This document shows positions 8,992 to 18,181 of a DNA stretch of 64,000 nucleotides, in pieces. Location: positions 1 to 64,000 of the forward strand of contig CAKOYV010000004.1 in NCBI GenBank assembly GCA_934131005.1, given 5' to 3'. The first letter of the stretch is position 1. Every line of letters starts with the position of its first letter. Both the position numbers and the translations under genes were made by a program. A model generated the notes under the pieces. The model worked only from the letters and a program-made list of their open reading frames with translations, made no database searches and was not told where the DNA came from. Source of the stretch: an uncultured Bacilli bacterium. GTDB taxonomy: Bacteria > Bacillota_I > Bacilli_A > RF39 > UBA660.

Positions 8992-9015
8992 CTTTTAATA
9001 AATTTATAGTATAAT
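8987..9015 (+). promoter_or_regulatory. Promoter of the RNase J gene
   Basis: TTGAAC (8987-8992) and TATAAT (9010-9015) with a 17-base spacer. The leader to the ATG at 9087 is about 65 bases. Confidence 0.75.
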
Positions 9016-9086
9016 CTGATTATTAGTGGAACTTTTCTAAAAAAATTTTATATTTATTTATCGGTAAAAAAAGAAAGGAAGTTTAA

Positions 9087-10766
9087 ATGAAAGAAGAGAC
9101 AAAAACATTAGTCTTTGCCCTAGGTGGACTAGGCGAAGTTGGAAAAAATATGTATTGTGTTATGCACAATGATGAAATAATAATTGTAGATTCAGGTGTT
9201 ATGTTTCCTGAAGACGATTTATTAGGAATTGATTATGTTATTCCTGATTATACTTTTTTAAAAGAAAATGAAAATAAAATTAAAGCCCTACTTATAACAC
9301 ATGGGCACGAGGATCATATAGGTGGAATACCATTCTTACTACAAAGCATAAATATTCCAAAAATTTATGCTCCAGCCCAAGCAAAAGCTTTAATTGACAA
9401 AAAATTAGAAGAACGAAATATAAAATATAAAAATTTAATTATTTATAATGAAAATACCAAAATAAAAACAAAATACTTTAATATAGAATTTTTTAGAACA
9501 ACACACTCAATACCAGATTCACACGGTATTGCTATATCTTCACCAAACGGAACTATCGTTATGACTGGAGATTTCAAAATAGATCTTACTCCAATAGGAC
9601 CAATGTCAAACATTCATAAAATGGCTAGAATTGGTGAAAAAGGTGTAAAACTATTAATGAGTGATTCTACTAATGCTACCGTCAAGGGAACATCTGTAAG
9701 CGAATCAATTGTCGACGAAAACTTAAGTGAAATATTTGCTAATGAGAAAAATAATCGTATCATCTTAGCAACATTTGCATCAAACATATACAGACTTAAA
9801 CACATAATAGAAATATGTAAAAAGAATAATCGTAAAGTAGCTCTATTTGGACGTAGTATGGACACATCTATTAATATTGCCATAAAATGTGGCTTCATCA
9901 AAGATAAAAAAATTATAATTACCCCTGAAGAAGCAAATAGATTAAAGCCATCTCAAGTATGTCTCCTTTGCACAGGTAGTCAAGGAGAACCATTAGCTGC
10001 CCTATCAAGAATAGCTAACGGCTCACACAAACAAATAAAATTAATGCCTAACGATATTGTTATTTTCTCATCATCACCTATTCCAGGAAATGCTGCTAGC
10101 GTAGCTAAAACAATAAATAAACTATATCTAAAAGGTGTAAAAGTATATACAAACGGTACCAACGAAATCCATTCATCAGGACATGGTAACCAAAATGAAT
10201 TAAAATTAATGCTTCGTCTATTCAAGCCAAAATATTTTGCACCATATCACGGCGAATATCGCATGCTAAAAACTCATTGTGACTTAGCAATCGACTGCGA
10301 CATTCCAAAAGATAATACTTTCATCTTAGAAAATGGTGATGTCTTACAAATAACAAAAAACAAAGTCATCAAAAGTGGCAAAGTAACTGCCGGCGATGTC
10401 TATGTTGACGGTTCTCGTATTGGCGATGTTGGTAATGTTGTAATAAAAGACAGAAAACTAATGTCATCAAACGGTATTCTTGTCGTTATTGCCAATATTG
10501 ATGTTGAAAACAAAAAACTATTAAGTCGTCCTATGATAACAACTAGAGGATATATTCTAGTAAACGAAAATGAACAACTGATAAAACAAATAGAAAAAAA
10601 TGCTGAATATATAATCAACAACAAACTAAAAAGTAAAACTATAAACTATAATGAACTTAAAAATGAAATAATTAATGGCCTAATGCCATTTCTATCAAAC
10701 AAAACAGGACGTGTACCAATCATATTACCAATCATTATGAATATAAAAAAAGAAAAGAAAAAGTAG
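9087..10766 (+). CDS. rnjA: Ribonuclease J
   Basis: Metallo-beta-lactamase/beta-CASP ribonuclease with endo- and 5'-exonuclease activity in mRNA decay and rRNA maturation. The 559 residues match RNase J length. The opening ALGGLGEVGKNMY is a family signature. The zinc motif HGHEDHIGG lies near residue 72, and further metal ligands are in the GDFKID and PYHGEYR segments. The long C-terminal part fits the beta-CASP and oligomerisation domains. GAAAGGAAG precedes the ATG. The promoter overlaps a palindrome, so transcriptional control is possible. Whether it corresponds to J1 or J2 cannot be decided from one copy. Confidence 0.95.
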   Translation: MKEETKTLVFALGGLGEVGKNMYCVMHNDEIIIVDSGVMFPEDDLLGIDYVIPDYTFLKENENKIKALLITHGHEDHIGGIPFLLQSINIPKIYAPAQAKALIDKKLEERNIKYKNLIIYNENTKIKTKYFNIEFFRTTHSIPDSHGIAISSPNGTIVMTGDFKIDLTPIGPMSNIHKMARIGEKGVKLLMSDSTNATVKGTSVSESIVDENLSEIFANEKNNRIILATFASNIYRLKHIIEICKKNNRKVALFGRSMDTSINIAIKCGFIKDKKIIITPEEANRLKPSQVCLLCTGSQGEPLAALSRIANGSHKQIKLMPNDIVIFSSSPIPGNAASVAKTINKLYLKGVKVYTNGTNEIHSSGHGNQNELKLMLRLFKPKYFAPYHGEYRMLKTHCDLAIDCDIPKDNTFILENGDVLQITKNKVIKSGKVTAGDVYVDGSRIGDVGNVVIKDRKLMSSNGILVVIANIDVENKKLLSRPMITTRGYILVNENEQLIKQIEKNAEYIINNKLKSKTINYNELKNEIINGLMPFLSNKTGRVPIILPIIMNIKKEKKK

Positions 10767-10800
10767 ATTACATCTAAAACAAAATGTAATCTACTTTTTT
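10763..10800. terminator. Hairpin terminator after RNase J
   Basis: GTAGATTACA (10763-10772) pairs perfectly with TGTAATCTAC (10785-10794), followed by six T. The left arm starts in the rnjA stop region and the right arm contains the end of the convergent 79-residue gene. An A run on the other side may also stop that transcript. Confidence 0.85.
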
Positions 10801-11030
10801 ACATATTCATAATAATATCTCTCACTAAGTCTTACCAAAACATCTTCCAAATCCTCTTCTCCCATAACCTCATTCAAATAATTATCAATATCAAAAATCA
10901 AATTATTCAAACTAGAGTACTTACGAACATCAAAACCATAGCGTAATAAAACATCATTATCACTCTTACTTATCAATATTCCCTGACCATTATCAAAAGA
11001 TAAGTATTTACTATAATCAACTATCTCCAC
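10791..11030 (-). CDS. Small hypothetical protein, second gene of a pair
   Basis: 79 residues, acidic, with an SFDNGQGILISK segment and a helical C-terminal half (NEVMGEEDLEDVLVRLSERYY). No membrane segment or known motif. It starts with a GTG overlapping the TAG of the preceding gene by one base (TAGTG), so translation is almost certainly coupled to it. Its end is shared with the RNase J terminator. Function unknown. Confidence 0.65.
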   Translation of the reverse strand: MEIVDYSKYLSFDNGQGILISKSDNDVLLRYGFDVRKYSSLNNLIFDIDNYLNEVMGEEDLEDVLVRLSERYYYEYVKK

Positions 11031-11485
11031 TAATTAACTGCCTCCGCTAAAAAACTATAAGTAACACTATCATCATATATAGCATCTCCCAATATTTTCA
11101 AATCAAAAGTAACTTTAACTTTATCCTTAACTACATAATTACCCAAACTATAATAATAATTATCATCATCTTCACTATAACTCATTTCACTAAGCTTATA
11201 TTCACGTCCATTAACAACCATTAGATAATTATTTGAATATTTACTAATCTTCATCACCAGATTAACAACTGTTTTATCGTCATTATCATTAACAAGTGTT
11301 ATAATTTTTCCACCCTTACTGCTACTAATGTCAATCAATACATTACTATTACTCTTCTTTATATCCAAAACTTTATATTTATAATCATTACTAGCATTAA
11401 CACAAATAGGAATAATAATTATTACTATACATACCAAAAGAATTATCTCACAAATTAATCTTCTTAAATCTTTATCATTACTCAT
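11030..11485 (-). CDS. Hypothetical membrane-anchored protein
   Basis: 151 residues with one N-terminal hydrophobic helix (LICEIILLVCIVIIIIPICV, about residues 10-29) and then an extracytoplasmic beta-rich domain containing conserved-looking stretches such as GKIITLVNDNDDKTVV and YYYSLGNYVVKDKVKV. It could be a signal anchor or an uncleaved signal peptide. It has its own promoter and lies downstream of the F1-like operon's terminator, so it is a separate transcription unit from the ATPase genes. I do not recognise the domain. Confidence 0.7.
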   Translation of the reverse strand: MSNDKDLRRLICEIILLVCIVIIIIPICVNASNDYKYKVLDIKKSNSNVLIDISSSKGGKIITLVNDNDDKTVVNLVMKISKYSNNYLMVVNGREYKLSEMSYSEDDDNYYYSLGNYVVKDKVKVTFDLKILGDAIYDDSVTYSFLAEAVN

Positions 11486-11509
11486 ATTAATCCCCCCAAA
11501 TATGCATAT

Positions 11510-11538
11510 ATGATACTATAATAATTCAAAAAAATCAA
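11510..11538 (-). promoter_or_regulatory. Promoter for the 11485-10791 gene pair
   Basis: On the minus strand TTGATT (11533-11538) and TATCAT (11510-11515) with 17-base spacing. A G-rich ribosome binding site (GGGGGGA) lies shortly before the ATG. Confidence 0.5.
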
Positions 11539-11550
11539 CTATTAGTTTTC

Positions 11551-11572
11551 AAAAAAAACCACTAATTTAGTG
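11551..11572 (-). terminator. Terminator closing the F1-like ATPase/pilin operon
   Basis: On the minus strand CACTA-AAT-TAGTG (11560-11572) is followed by a run of T residues (11551-11558), directly after the pilin stop codon at 11574. The stem is short (5 bp) but the T tract is strong. It puts the pilin inside the ATPase transcript and the following two genes outside it. Confidence 0.65.
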
Positions 11573-11573
11573 A

Positions 11574-11795
11574 TTAATTAAATAATTTATCTTCATCGCC
11601 CTTACAATAAGCTTCTCCTACCGTTTTTGACTCAACATAATCTTTACCAATCATTTGACAACTCATCTTTGTAACTGAATCTTTTAAATAGCCACCAAAT
11701 ATTCTCACTGCTGCAATTGCAATTACTGTAACTAATGATATAATCAATACATACTCAACTAAAGTTTGACCTTTTCTATTCAATTTTAAAAACAT
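11574..11795 (-). CDS. Flp-type (type IVb) pilin precursor within the F1-like ATPase operon
   Basis: 73-residue prepilin. The short basic leader MFLKLNRKG is followed by QTLVEYVLIISLVTVIAIAA, a class III signal: cleavage after Gly, Glu at mature position 5, Tyr at position 6, then a hydrophobic helix. This is the pattern of Flp/Tad pilins. The C-terminal tail has two cysteines and the segment GKDYVESKTV. GAGGAGG seven bases upstream of the ATG lies in the end of the preceding gene, and a terminator follows immediately. A prepilin peptidase that could process it is encoded at 28611-29375. No Tad secretion genes are in the window. Confidence 0.88.
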   Translation of the reverse strand: MFLKLNRKGQTLVEYVLIISLVTVIAIAAVRIFGGYLKDSVTKMSCQMIGKDYVESKTVGEAYCKGDEDKLFN

Positions 11796-11797
11796 AT

Positions 11798-11977
11798 TTA
11801 ATCCTCCTCAACATCTTTATGCTTAACATAATCCTTACCATCAATTTGAACTTTATTATCAACAGCAACAATTCCCATCGTCGGTAATATCAAATTTGGC
11901 ATCTGACTTTGCATCTTCGTAATATCTTTTTTTAATTCCAAAACAACCTTTTCATCAGCCTCTACATAATCAGCCAT
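11798..11977 (-). CDS. Small hypothetical protein between gamma and pilin genes
   Basis: About 59 residues from ATG 11977 (MADYVEADEK), or 63 from an in-frame GTG at 11989. It overlaps the end of the gamma-like gene by a few bases and ends two bases before the pilin start. It has an acidic helical start (DEKVVLELKKDITKMQSQM), then a short beta-like segment, and ends GKDYVKHKDVEED. That ending resembles the tail of the neighbouring pilin (GKDYVESKTV). No membrane helix. Function unknown; its position suggests a small subunit or pilin partner of the F1-like complex. Confidence 0.65.
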   Translation of the reverse strand: MADYVEADEKVVLELKKDITKMQSQMPNLILPTMGIVAVDNKVQIDGKDYVKHKDVEED

Positions 11978-12758
11978 CATTATCACCAACTTGCATCACT
12001 TTTTTAAAGTTTTCTACGTTTTTAAAACATGCTTCTTCATTCTTTCTTCTCAATTCAGCATTTTTCTCTTCTAATTCTTTATCTTCAATTTTATCAAGAG
12101 CCATTCTAGTAATTTGATTACGATTTAAATTTTCAGCCGCCTCACTAATACATTCACACATTTTCAATTGATAGCAAATATAAAAGGAAATCAAACTCTT
12201 AAGCATTTTTTGTAAATCAGTCTCTGCTACAAAATCATTTCCATCATAATACTCACCCTCAAATTCAATAGGAAAAACATTAATCTTTTTAAATTCAAAA
12301 GTAGTTGAAGTATAATAATGATTATAATGAATATTAATTTCACTATAACTCATATCTAGTAAAGACTTTTCAATATAGTGTTGAATTTTAACAAAATCCT
12401 CATTAAACAAATCCTTCTCTATCTTAAGAACTGTCTTATCATCTTTATAAACAATTTTTTTACCAATAATTATTTTATAGTTATCTCTATTATTTAGAAT
12501 AGCCCTTCTAACTGAACTATTAAAGTCTCCACAATAACCATAATCATTAGCAATATATATATCTAATATCGGCTTACTCTTGTCTGGAATTAAAGCTTTC
12601 TTATCCAAAACTAAATTCTTGTTATAAAGAATTTCAGACAAAATTTTTGTTATCTCCTGCCCAACATCTAAATATTTCTCTGCCCTTTTCCTTGCTTTAT
12701 CAACTCTTAAAAGAGAGTGAAAGTTCATTACTTTTACAACATTTTTTATGCTACTCAT
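11970..12758 (-). CDS. atpG: F1-like ATPase gamma-subunit homologue
   Basis: 262 residues. The N-terminus MSSIKNVVKVMNFHSLLRVDKARKRAEKY has the spacing of the gamma helix (IkntxKITkAMxxVAxxKlrkA), and the central DYGYCGDFNSSVRRA matches the SDRGLCGGFN loop of gamma. The C-terminal helix is long and very charged. It is divergent: the usual C-terminal SExxARMxAMxxA signature is reduced to CISEAAENLNRNQITRMALD, with the order of elements blurred. It would be the central rotor shaft. AGGAGAGGG precedes the ATG. It lies in the order c, stalk, alpha, beta, epsilon, membrane protein, gamma, unlike standard atp operons where gamma is between alpha and beta. Confidence 0.8.
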   Translation of the reverse strand: MSSIKNVVKVMNFHSLLRVDKARKRAEKYLDVGQEITKILSEILYNKNLVLDKKALIPDKSKPILDIYIANDYGYCGDFNSSVRRAILNNRDNYKIIIGKKIVYKDDKTVLKIEKDLFNEDFVKIQHYIEKSLLDMSYSEINIHYNHYYTSTTFEFKKINVFPIEFEGEYYDGNDFVAETDLQKMLKSLISFYICYQLKMCECISEAAENLNRNQITRMALDKIEDKELEEKNAELRRKNEEACFKNVENFKKVMQVGDNDG

Positions 12759-12774
12759 ATTACCATCCCTCTCC

Positions 12775-13308
12775 TTAAATTTTATATTTTTTATTCTTCA
12801 AATACTTATGCTTTACTACAATATTATTAATTTGTCTAAATAGATTATAAGTATAATATAAAAATACAAATATTATCAACAAAAGCAATATTATCAACAA
12901 CAAATAAGAAAACACTTCTTTACTTAAATAGTTATAAATTATAGAAATAAGCCATATCGCAGCACAATCTATAACAGCAAGTAACATCGAAAATGGTAGA
13001 CCTTTAAAATTATCCAAAACACAATCACTAATAAACACCAGAATAAATATAAACGCAACATATATAACATTAAGACCATTAAAACTAATCGTACACCAAA
13101 CTAAAAACAAATAATTAACCGTCAAAACTGCTATTGCAATCAAAGAAGGTGTATCTAAGTTTAAAAACAAACCATATAACTCTATATTTTTTTTATCAAA
13201 TTTAAACCTTCGACAAAAAATATTAAATACAATTGCTACTGTCACTATAAATATAACTGCTACAATAGCAAAATTAAATAATTCATAAATAATCTCATTA
13301 TTACTCAT
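12775..13308 (-). CDS. Five-helix membrane protein of the F1-like ATPase operon
   Basis: 177 residues with about five transmembrane helices (roughly residues 9-31, 53-76, 78-98, 104-126 and 130-156) and a basic tail (VVKHKYLKNKKYKI). By position it might be taken for subunit a, but I find no counterpart of the essential subunit-a arginine helix (family pattern LRLFxNMxAG): the only arginines are at the cytoplasmic ends of helices (CRRFKF, LFRQIN). It is also shorter than subunit a. It starts a few bases after the epsilon-like gene with GAGGATTAG upstream. Most likely a membrane component of an alternative, non-ion-translocating sector. Confidence 0.75.
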   Translation of the reverse strand: MSNNEIIYELFNFAIVAVIFIVTVAIVFNIFCRRFKFDKKNIELYGLFLNLDTPSLIAIAVLTVNYLFLVWCTISFNGLNVIYVAFIFILVFISDCVLDNFKGLPFSMLLAVIDCAAIWLISIIYNYLSKEVFSYLLLIILLLLIIFVFLYYTYNLFRQINNIVVKHKYLKNKKYKI

Positions 13309-13312
13309 AATC

Positions 13313-14906
<1,594 letters not shown>

Positions 14907-16304
14907 TTATTTCACCTCAGTTCCTGTTTTATTATCCTCATTAGAACTAGTTTCCTTTTGATCATCTACACCACTAGCATCTTTATTATCATTGATTAAG
15001 AAATCATAATCAGCCTTCATCTCTTCTTTAGATCTAGGACTAAACTTATACTGCTTTAATTTATTTAAAATAATTTTACCATCTTTCATTTTCTTCTGAA
15101 GTTCCTTACTCATCTCATCAATATTAGCAAGCTCATAAACTTCCCTAACTTCAAGATAAGAAAGTAACTCACGTCTAAGCTTACTACCAACCTTTTTCAT
15201 ATCAGGAGTCTGAACATTTCCACCAAGTCTAGAAACTGAAAGTCCATAATCAATAGCTGGTTTCTCACCCTTAGCAAAATTCTTTGAAGACAAAACCAAT
15301 TGTCCATCACAAATAGAAATAATATTAGTTGAAATATAATCAGTAATATCCGAACTCTTAGTTTCTACTATTGGAAGCATAGTAATAGATCCACCACCTA
15401 TATGCTGAGCTCCCTTCTCTAACAATTTAGAATGAGCATAAAATATATCTGAAGGATAAGCATCACGCCCTGGTGTCTTACCACTCATCAAACTAATTTC
15501 ACGATAGACATCAGCATGCTTTTTCAAATCATCAAAAACAACTAATACATCATATTTCTCCATCATAAAAGCTTCTGCAATCGAAGTAGCAACATAAGGT
15601 GTCAAATAAGTTCTAGTAGGCAACTCATCATTAAATGAAGCAATAATAATAGTATAACTAGCAGCCCCTCTCTTAGTAAGTTCAAAATAAATATCTTTAA
15701 CTTCCTTCTTAGTCTTACCAATAGCAACATAAATACAAATAACTTTTTTTCCCTTTTGATTAACAATAGCATCCAAAGCAATTTGTGTCTTACCAGTCTT
15801 CTTATCACCAATAATCAATTGCCTTTGTCCCTTACCAATAGGATACATAAGATCAATACCAGAAATACCAGTTAAAAATTCTCTATTAACAGCTATTCTA
15901 TCCATAATTGGAATAGGTGAATTTTCTATTCTAACCTCAGTAAACTTTTCAAAGCTCTTACCAGCAATCAAATCGTTACCAAAAATATCAACAACTTTAC
16001 CAATAGAATCCATACTAAACTTACACTTAAACTCTCTACCTAAAGCATAAACAACATCACCTGGAACTATATCACTAGAAATACTAACAAGTGAAATAAT
16101 AACTTTATTAACATGAATTCCCATAACATATCCTAAAGCCTTACTACCAACACTAACAGCCTCATAAAAAGCAACATCATTAAGACCACTTACTTCAATA
16201 TTATACTTATTAACATTAATAACTCTCCCCGTAGGATACACATTCTTATTATTCTCAATATCTTTAATCACTTTATCAACATTATCTTTAATTTCACCAT
16301 TCAT
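14907..16304 (-). CDS. atpA: F1-like ATPase alpha subunit
   Basis: About 465 residues. Shows the N-terminal beta barrel, then GIDLMYPIGKGQRQLIIGD, the P-loop GDKKTGKTQIALDAIVNQ, and the arginine-finger segment SVSRLGGNVQ near residue 360. Somewhat shorter than standard alpha (about 500), with an acidic, Asn/Asp-rich C-terminal tail (NDKDASGVDDQKET). I choose ATG 16304 (MNGEIKDN) because GAAAGGA lies nine bases upstream; two in-frame ATGs six and three codons earlier overlap the end of the stalk gene. TAG-T-ATG spacing couples it to the stalk gene. It is the non-catalytic partner of beta. Confidence 0.9.
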   Translation of the reverse strand: MNGEIKDNVDKVIKDIENNKNVYPTGRVINVNKYNIEVSGLNDVAFYEAVSVGSKALGYVMGIHVNKVIISLVSISSDIVPGDVVYALGREFKCKFSMDSIGKVVDIFGNDLIAGKSFEKFTEVRIENSPIPIMDRIAVNREFLTGISGIDLMYPIGKGQRQLIIGDKKTGKTQIALDAIVNQKGKKVICIYVAIGKTKKEVKDIYFELTKRGAASYTIIIASFNDELPTRTYLTPYVATSIAEAFMMEKYDVLVVFDDLKKHADVYREISLMSGKTPGRDAYPSDIFYAHSKLLEKGAQHIGGGSITMLPIVETKSSDITDYISTNIISICDGQLVLSSKNFAKGEKPAIDYGLSVSRLGGNVQTPDMKKVGSKLRRELLSYLEVREVYELANIDEMSKELQKKMKDGKIILNKLKQYKFSPRSKEEMKADYDFLINDNKDASGVDDQKETSSNEDNKTGTEVK

Positions 16305-16305
16305 A

Positions 16306-17070
16306 CTATACATTCCTTTCATTTAGACTATAATCATATATCTTATTTTGATACATTATCTTAATTCCCTTATAAATATCATCAGAATATACAGTCTTAA
16401 TATGTTTACTCAAATAATCATAACTAACCCCTCTATCACCAACATAAACAGTAATATTAGGATTATTCAAATCAATAAGCTCACTTACATAATCAATAAA
16501 CCCATCAATTCCACCCCTAGGATTAATTTTTTTATATAAAACATAAATCTCATATTCATTATTATCTAACATACTTTTGAGTTTATCTTCAAACTCATCA
16601 CTAGAAAGCGTTTTAAGAGAATAAATAACATCACTAGTAAATTTTTTCTTTAAATTTAGACAAAAATTATAATTACCATTATCACTAATATTACTAAGAA
16701 ATTTATTAAGCAATCCCACATAATCAATATCAAATTTCTCATCTATTCTCTTATTTAACTCAAAAATATTTCTATCTTGATATCTCGTTTTATTAAGTAA
16801 ATTAATAAAATTATAATCGAATTCATAATCATTCTTAGCAGAACTTGAATTTTTTTCATTATCATCTAATTTACGCTTTTTTATTTCTTCATCTATTTTA
16901 TTTAATCTCTCTTCTTTTTCATTGATTAAATAATCATATTCTTGTAATTTATCTACAAAATATAATTTAGTTTGTGAATTAATAGTCCTAACAGTTCTTT
17001 TTAATATTAAAAACATAAACACTACTAATGCACATATTATTAAACAAGCAATTATAAATAAATAAAACAT
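16306..17070 (-). CDS. Membrane-anchored stalk protein (b fused to delta/E-like C-terminus)
   Basis: 254 residues: one N-terminal transmembrane helix (FYLFIIACLIICALVVFMFL), a charged coiled coil (about residues 35-75), a helical middle, and a C-terminal alpha/beta domain. The extreme C-terminus, DIYKGIKIMYQNKIYDYSL, resembles the last strands of F-type delta or V-type E subunits (pattern GGIxIxxGxxxxDxSL). It therefore looks like a single-gene peripheral stalk combining b and delta functions. It lies seven bases after the c-like gene, with no strong ribosome binding site, and just before alpha, where b and delta sit in standard operons. Homology assignment is by pattern and context. Confidence 0.7.
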   Translation of the reverse strand: MFYLFIIACLIICALVVFMFLILKRTVRTINSQTKLYFVDKLQEYDYLINEKEERLNKIDEEIKKRKLDDNEKNSSSAKNDYEFDYNFINLLNKTRYQDRNIFELNKRIDEKFDIDYVGLLNKFLSNISDNGNYNFCLNLKKKFTSDVIYSLKTLSSDEFEDKLKSMLDNNEYEIYVLYKKINPRGGIDGFIDYVSELIDLNNPNITVYVGDRGVSYDYLSKHIKTVYSDDIYKGIKIMYQNKIYDYSLNERNV

Positions 17071-17077
17071 ATTAATA

Positions 17078-17335
<258 letters not shown>

Positions 17336-17370
17336 CTATCACAAATGGAATACTCCATATTCTATAAAAA

Positions 17371-17399
17371 AGTATAGCAAATATTACTCTTAATGTCAA
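17371..17399 (-). promoter_or_regulatory. Strong promoter of the F1-like ATPase operon
   Basis: On the minus strand a consensus TTGACA (17394-17399) and TATACT (17371-17376) are exactly 17 bases apart, about 38 bases upstream of the c-like start codon. Confidence 0.85.
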
Positions 17400-17401
17400 C
17401 G

Positions 17402-17426
17402 AAAAAAAGTGATTATAAAAACCACT
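17402..17426 (-). terminator. Terminator of the surface-protein operon
   Basis: On the minus strand AGTGGT and ATCACT (17408-17426) form a six-pair stem with one G-U, followed by seven T. It lies four bases after the stop of the 247-residue gene and directly before the promoter of the F1-like operon. Confidence 0.65.
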
Positions 17427-17429
17427 AAT

Positions 17430-18173
17430 TTATTTATTATCTTTCATATCTATTGTATTAAGATTACTAATCTTTGAAGTTAAAACAACCTCTGTTCCAT
17501 AATAATCAACTTGATCTCTCATCACATATATCTTATAGTGCTCATCTTCTACCAAAACATCATCCAAACTAGTTTGAATAGTAACAAACTTATCACTTTT
17601 TTTATCATAATAAGAAACATATTTTCCATAACTAGCAATCAAATAAGACATAGGACTTAAATTAACTGCCTTATCACCAATCTTTAAACTAACACTATCC
17701 AAAAAGAAATATAAATCTCCTCCATCATACAAAAAATAGCTTCCTAATTTTCCATTATACTTGTTACTAGTTAAAATATAATTATTTTTACTATAATTAA
17801 TAGATGAATACCCATGTGCCAAATACTCACTACAACTCAAAGTAGGCATAACAACACTCATATCTTTAGGAAAAATAACTTGATTCCTCTTCTGATAATA
17901 TATTGGTGTAGAATCAAACTTAATATCATAATCACTAGTCTTAAAATCAACAATAACATTATGTCTATTAGTAGTAACAACACCATTATATTCATACTTT
18001 TTACCATAAAAATACTGATAAAAATAATCTTTAGTATCCTTACGATAATTATCTAAAATGCTTATTTTATAATAGACAAAAAAGGCTATAAATAATACTA
18101 ACATCAATATAATTGGAATAATTATTTTATAATTATTTTTAATTATCTCACCTATTTTTTTAAAATTATCCAT
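17430..18173 (-). CDS. N-terminally anchored surface protein, third gene of the surface operon
   Basis: 247 residues: a single N-terminal transmembrane helix (IIIPIILMLVLFIAFFVYYK, residues about 17-36) and an extracytoplasmic beta-rich domain. The segment around LYFFLDSVSLKIGDKAVNL and YGKYVSYYDKKSDKFVTI resembles parts of the extracellular region next to the anchor in the two preceding, larger proteins, so the three appear to share a module. It lacks the Gly/Ser linker and the FN3-like repeats. AGGAGG precedes the ATG; eight bases separate it from the upstream gene. Function unknown. Confidence 0.75.
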   Translation of the reverse strand: MDNFKKIGEIIKNNYKIIIPIILMLVLFIAFFVYYKISILDNYRKDTKDYFYQYFYGKKYEYNGVVTTNRHNVIVDFKTSDYDIKFDSTPIYYQKRNQVIFPKDMSVVMPTLSCSEYLAHGYSSINYSKNNYILTSNKYNGKLGSYFLYDGGDLYFFLDSVSLKIGDKAVNLSPMSYLIASYGKYVSYYDKKSDKFVTIQTSLDDVLVEDEHYKIYVMRDQVDYYGTEVVLTSKISNLNTIDMKDNK

Positions 18174-18181
18174 AATTCCTC

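Noticed and set aside
14907..16304. Alpha/beta-like genes as the missing pilus motor ATPase
   Set aside because: They are F1 type with P-loop, arginine finger and DELSEED motifs. GspE/PilB ATPases have different Asp- and His-box motifs that are not present.
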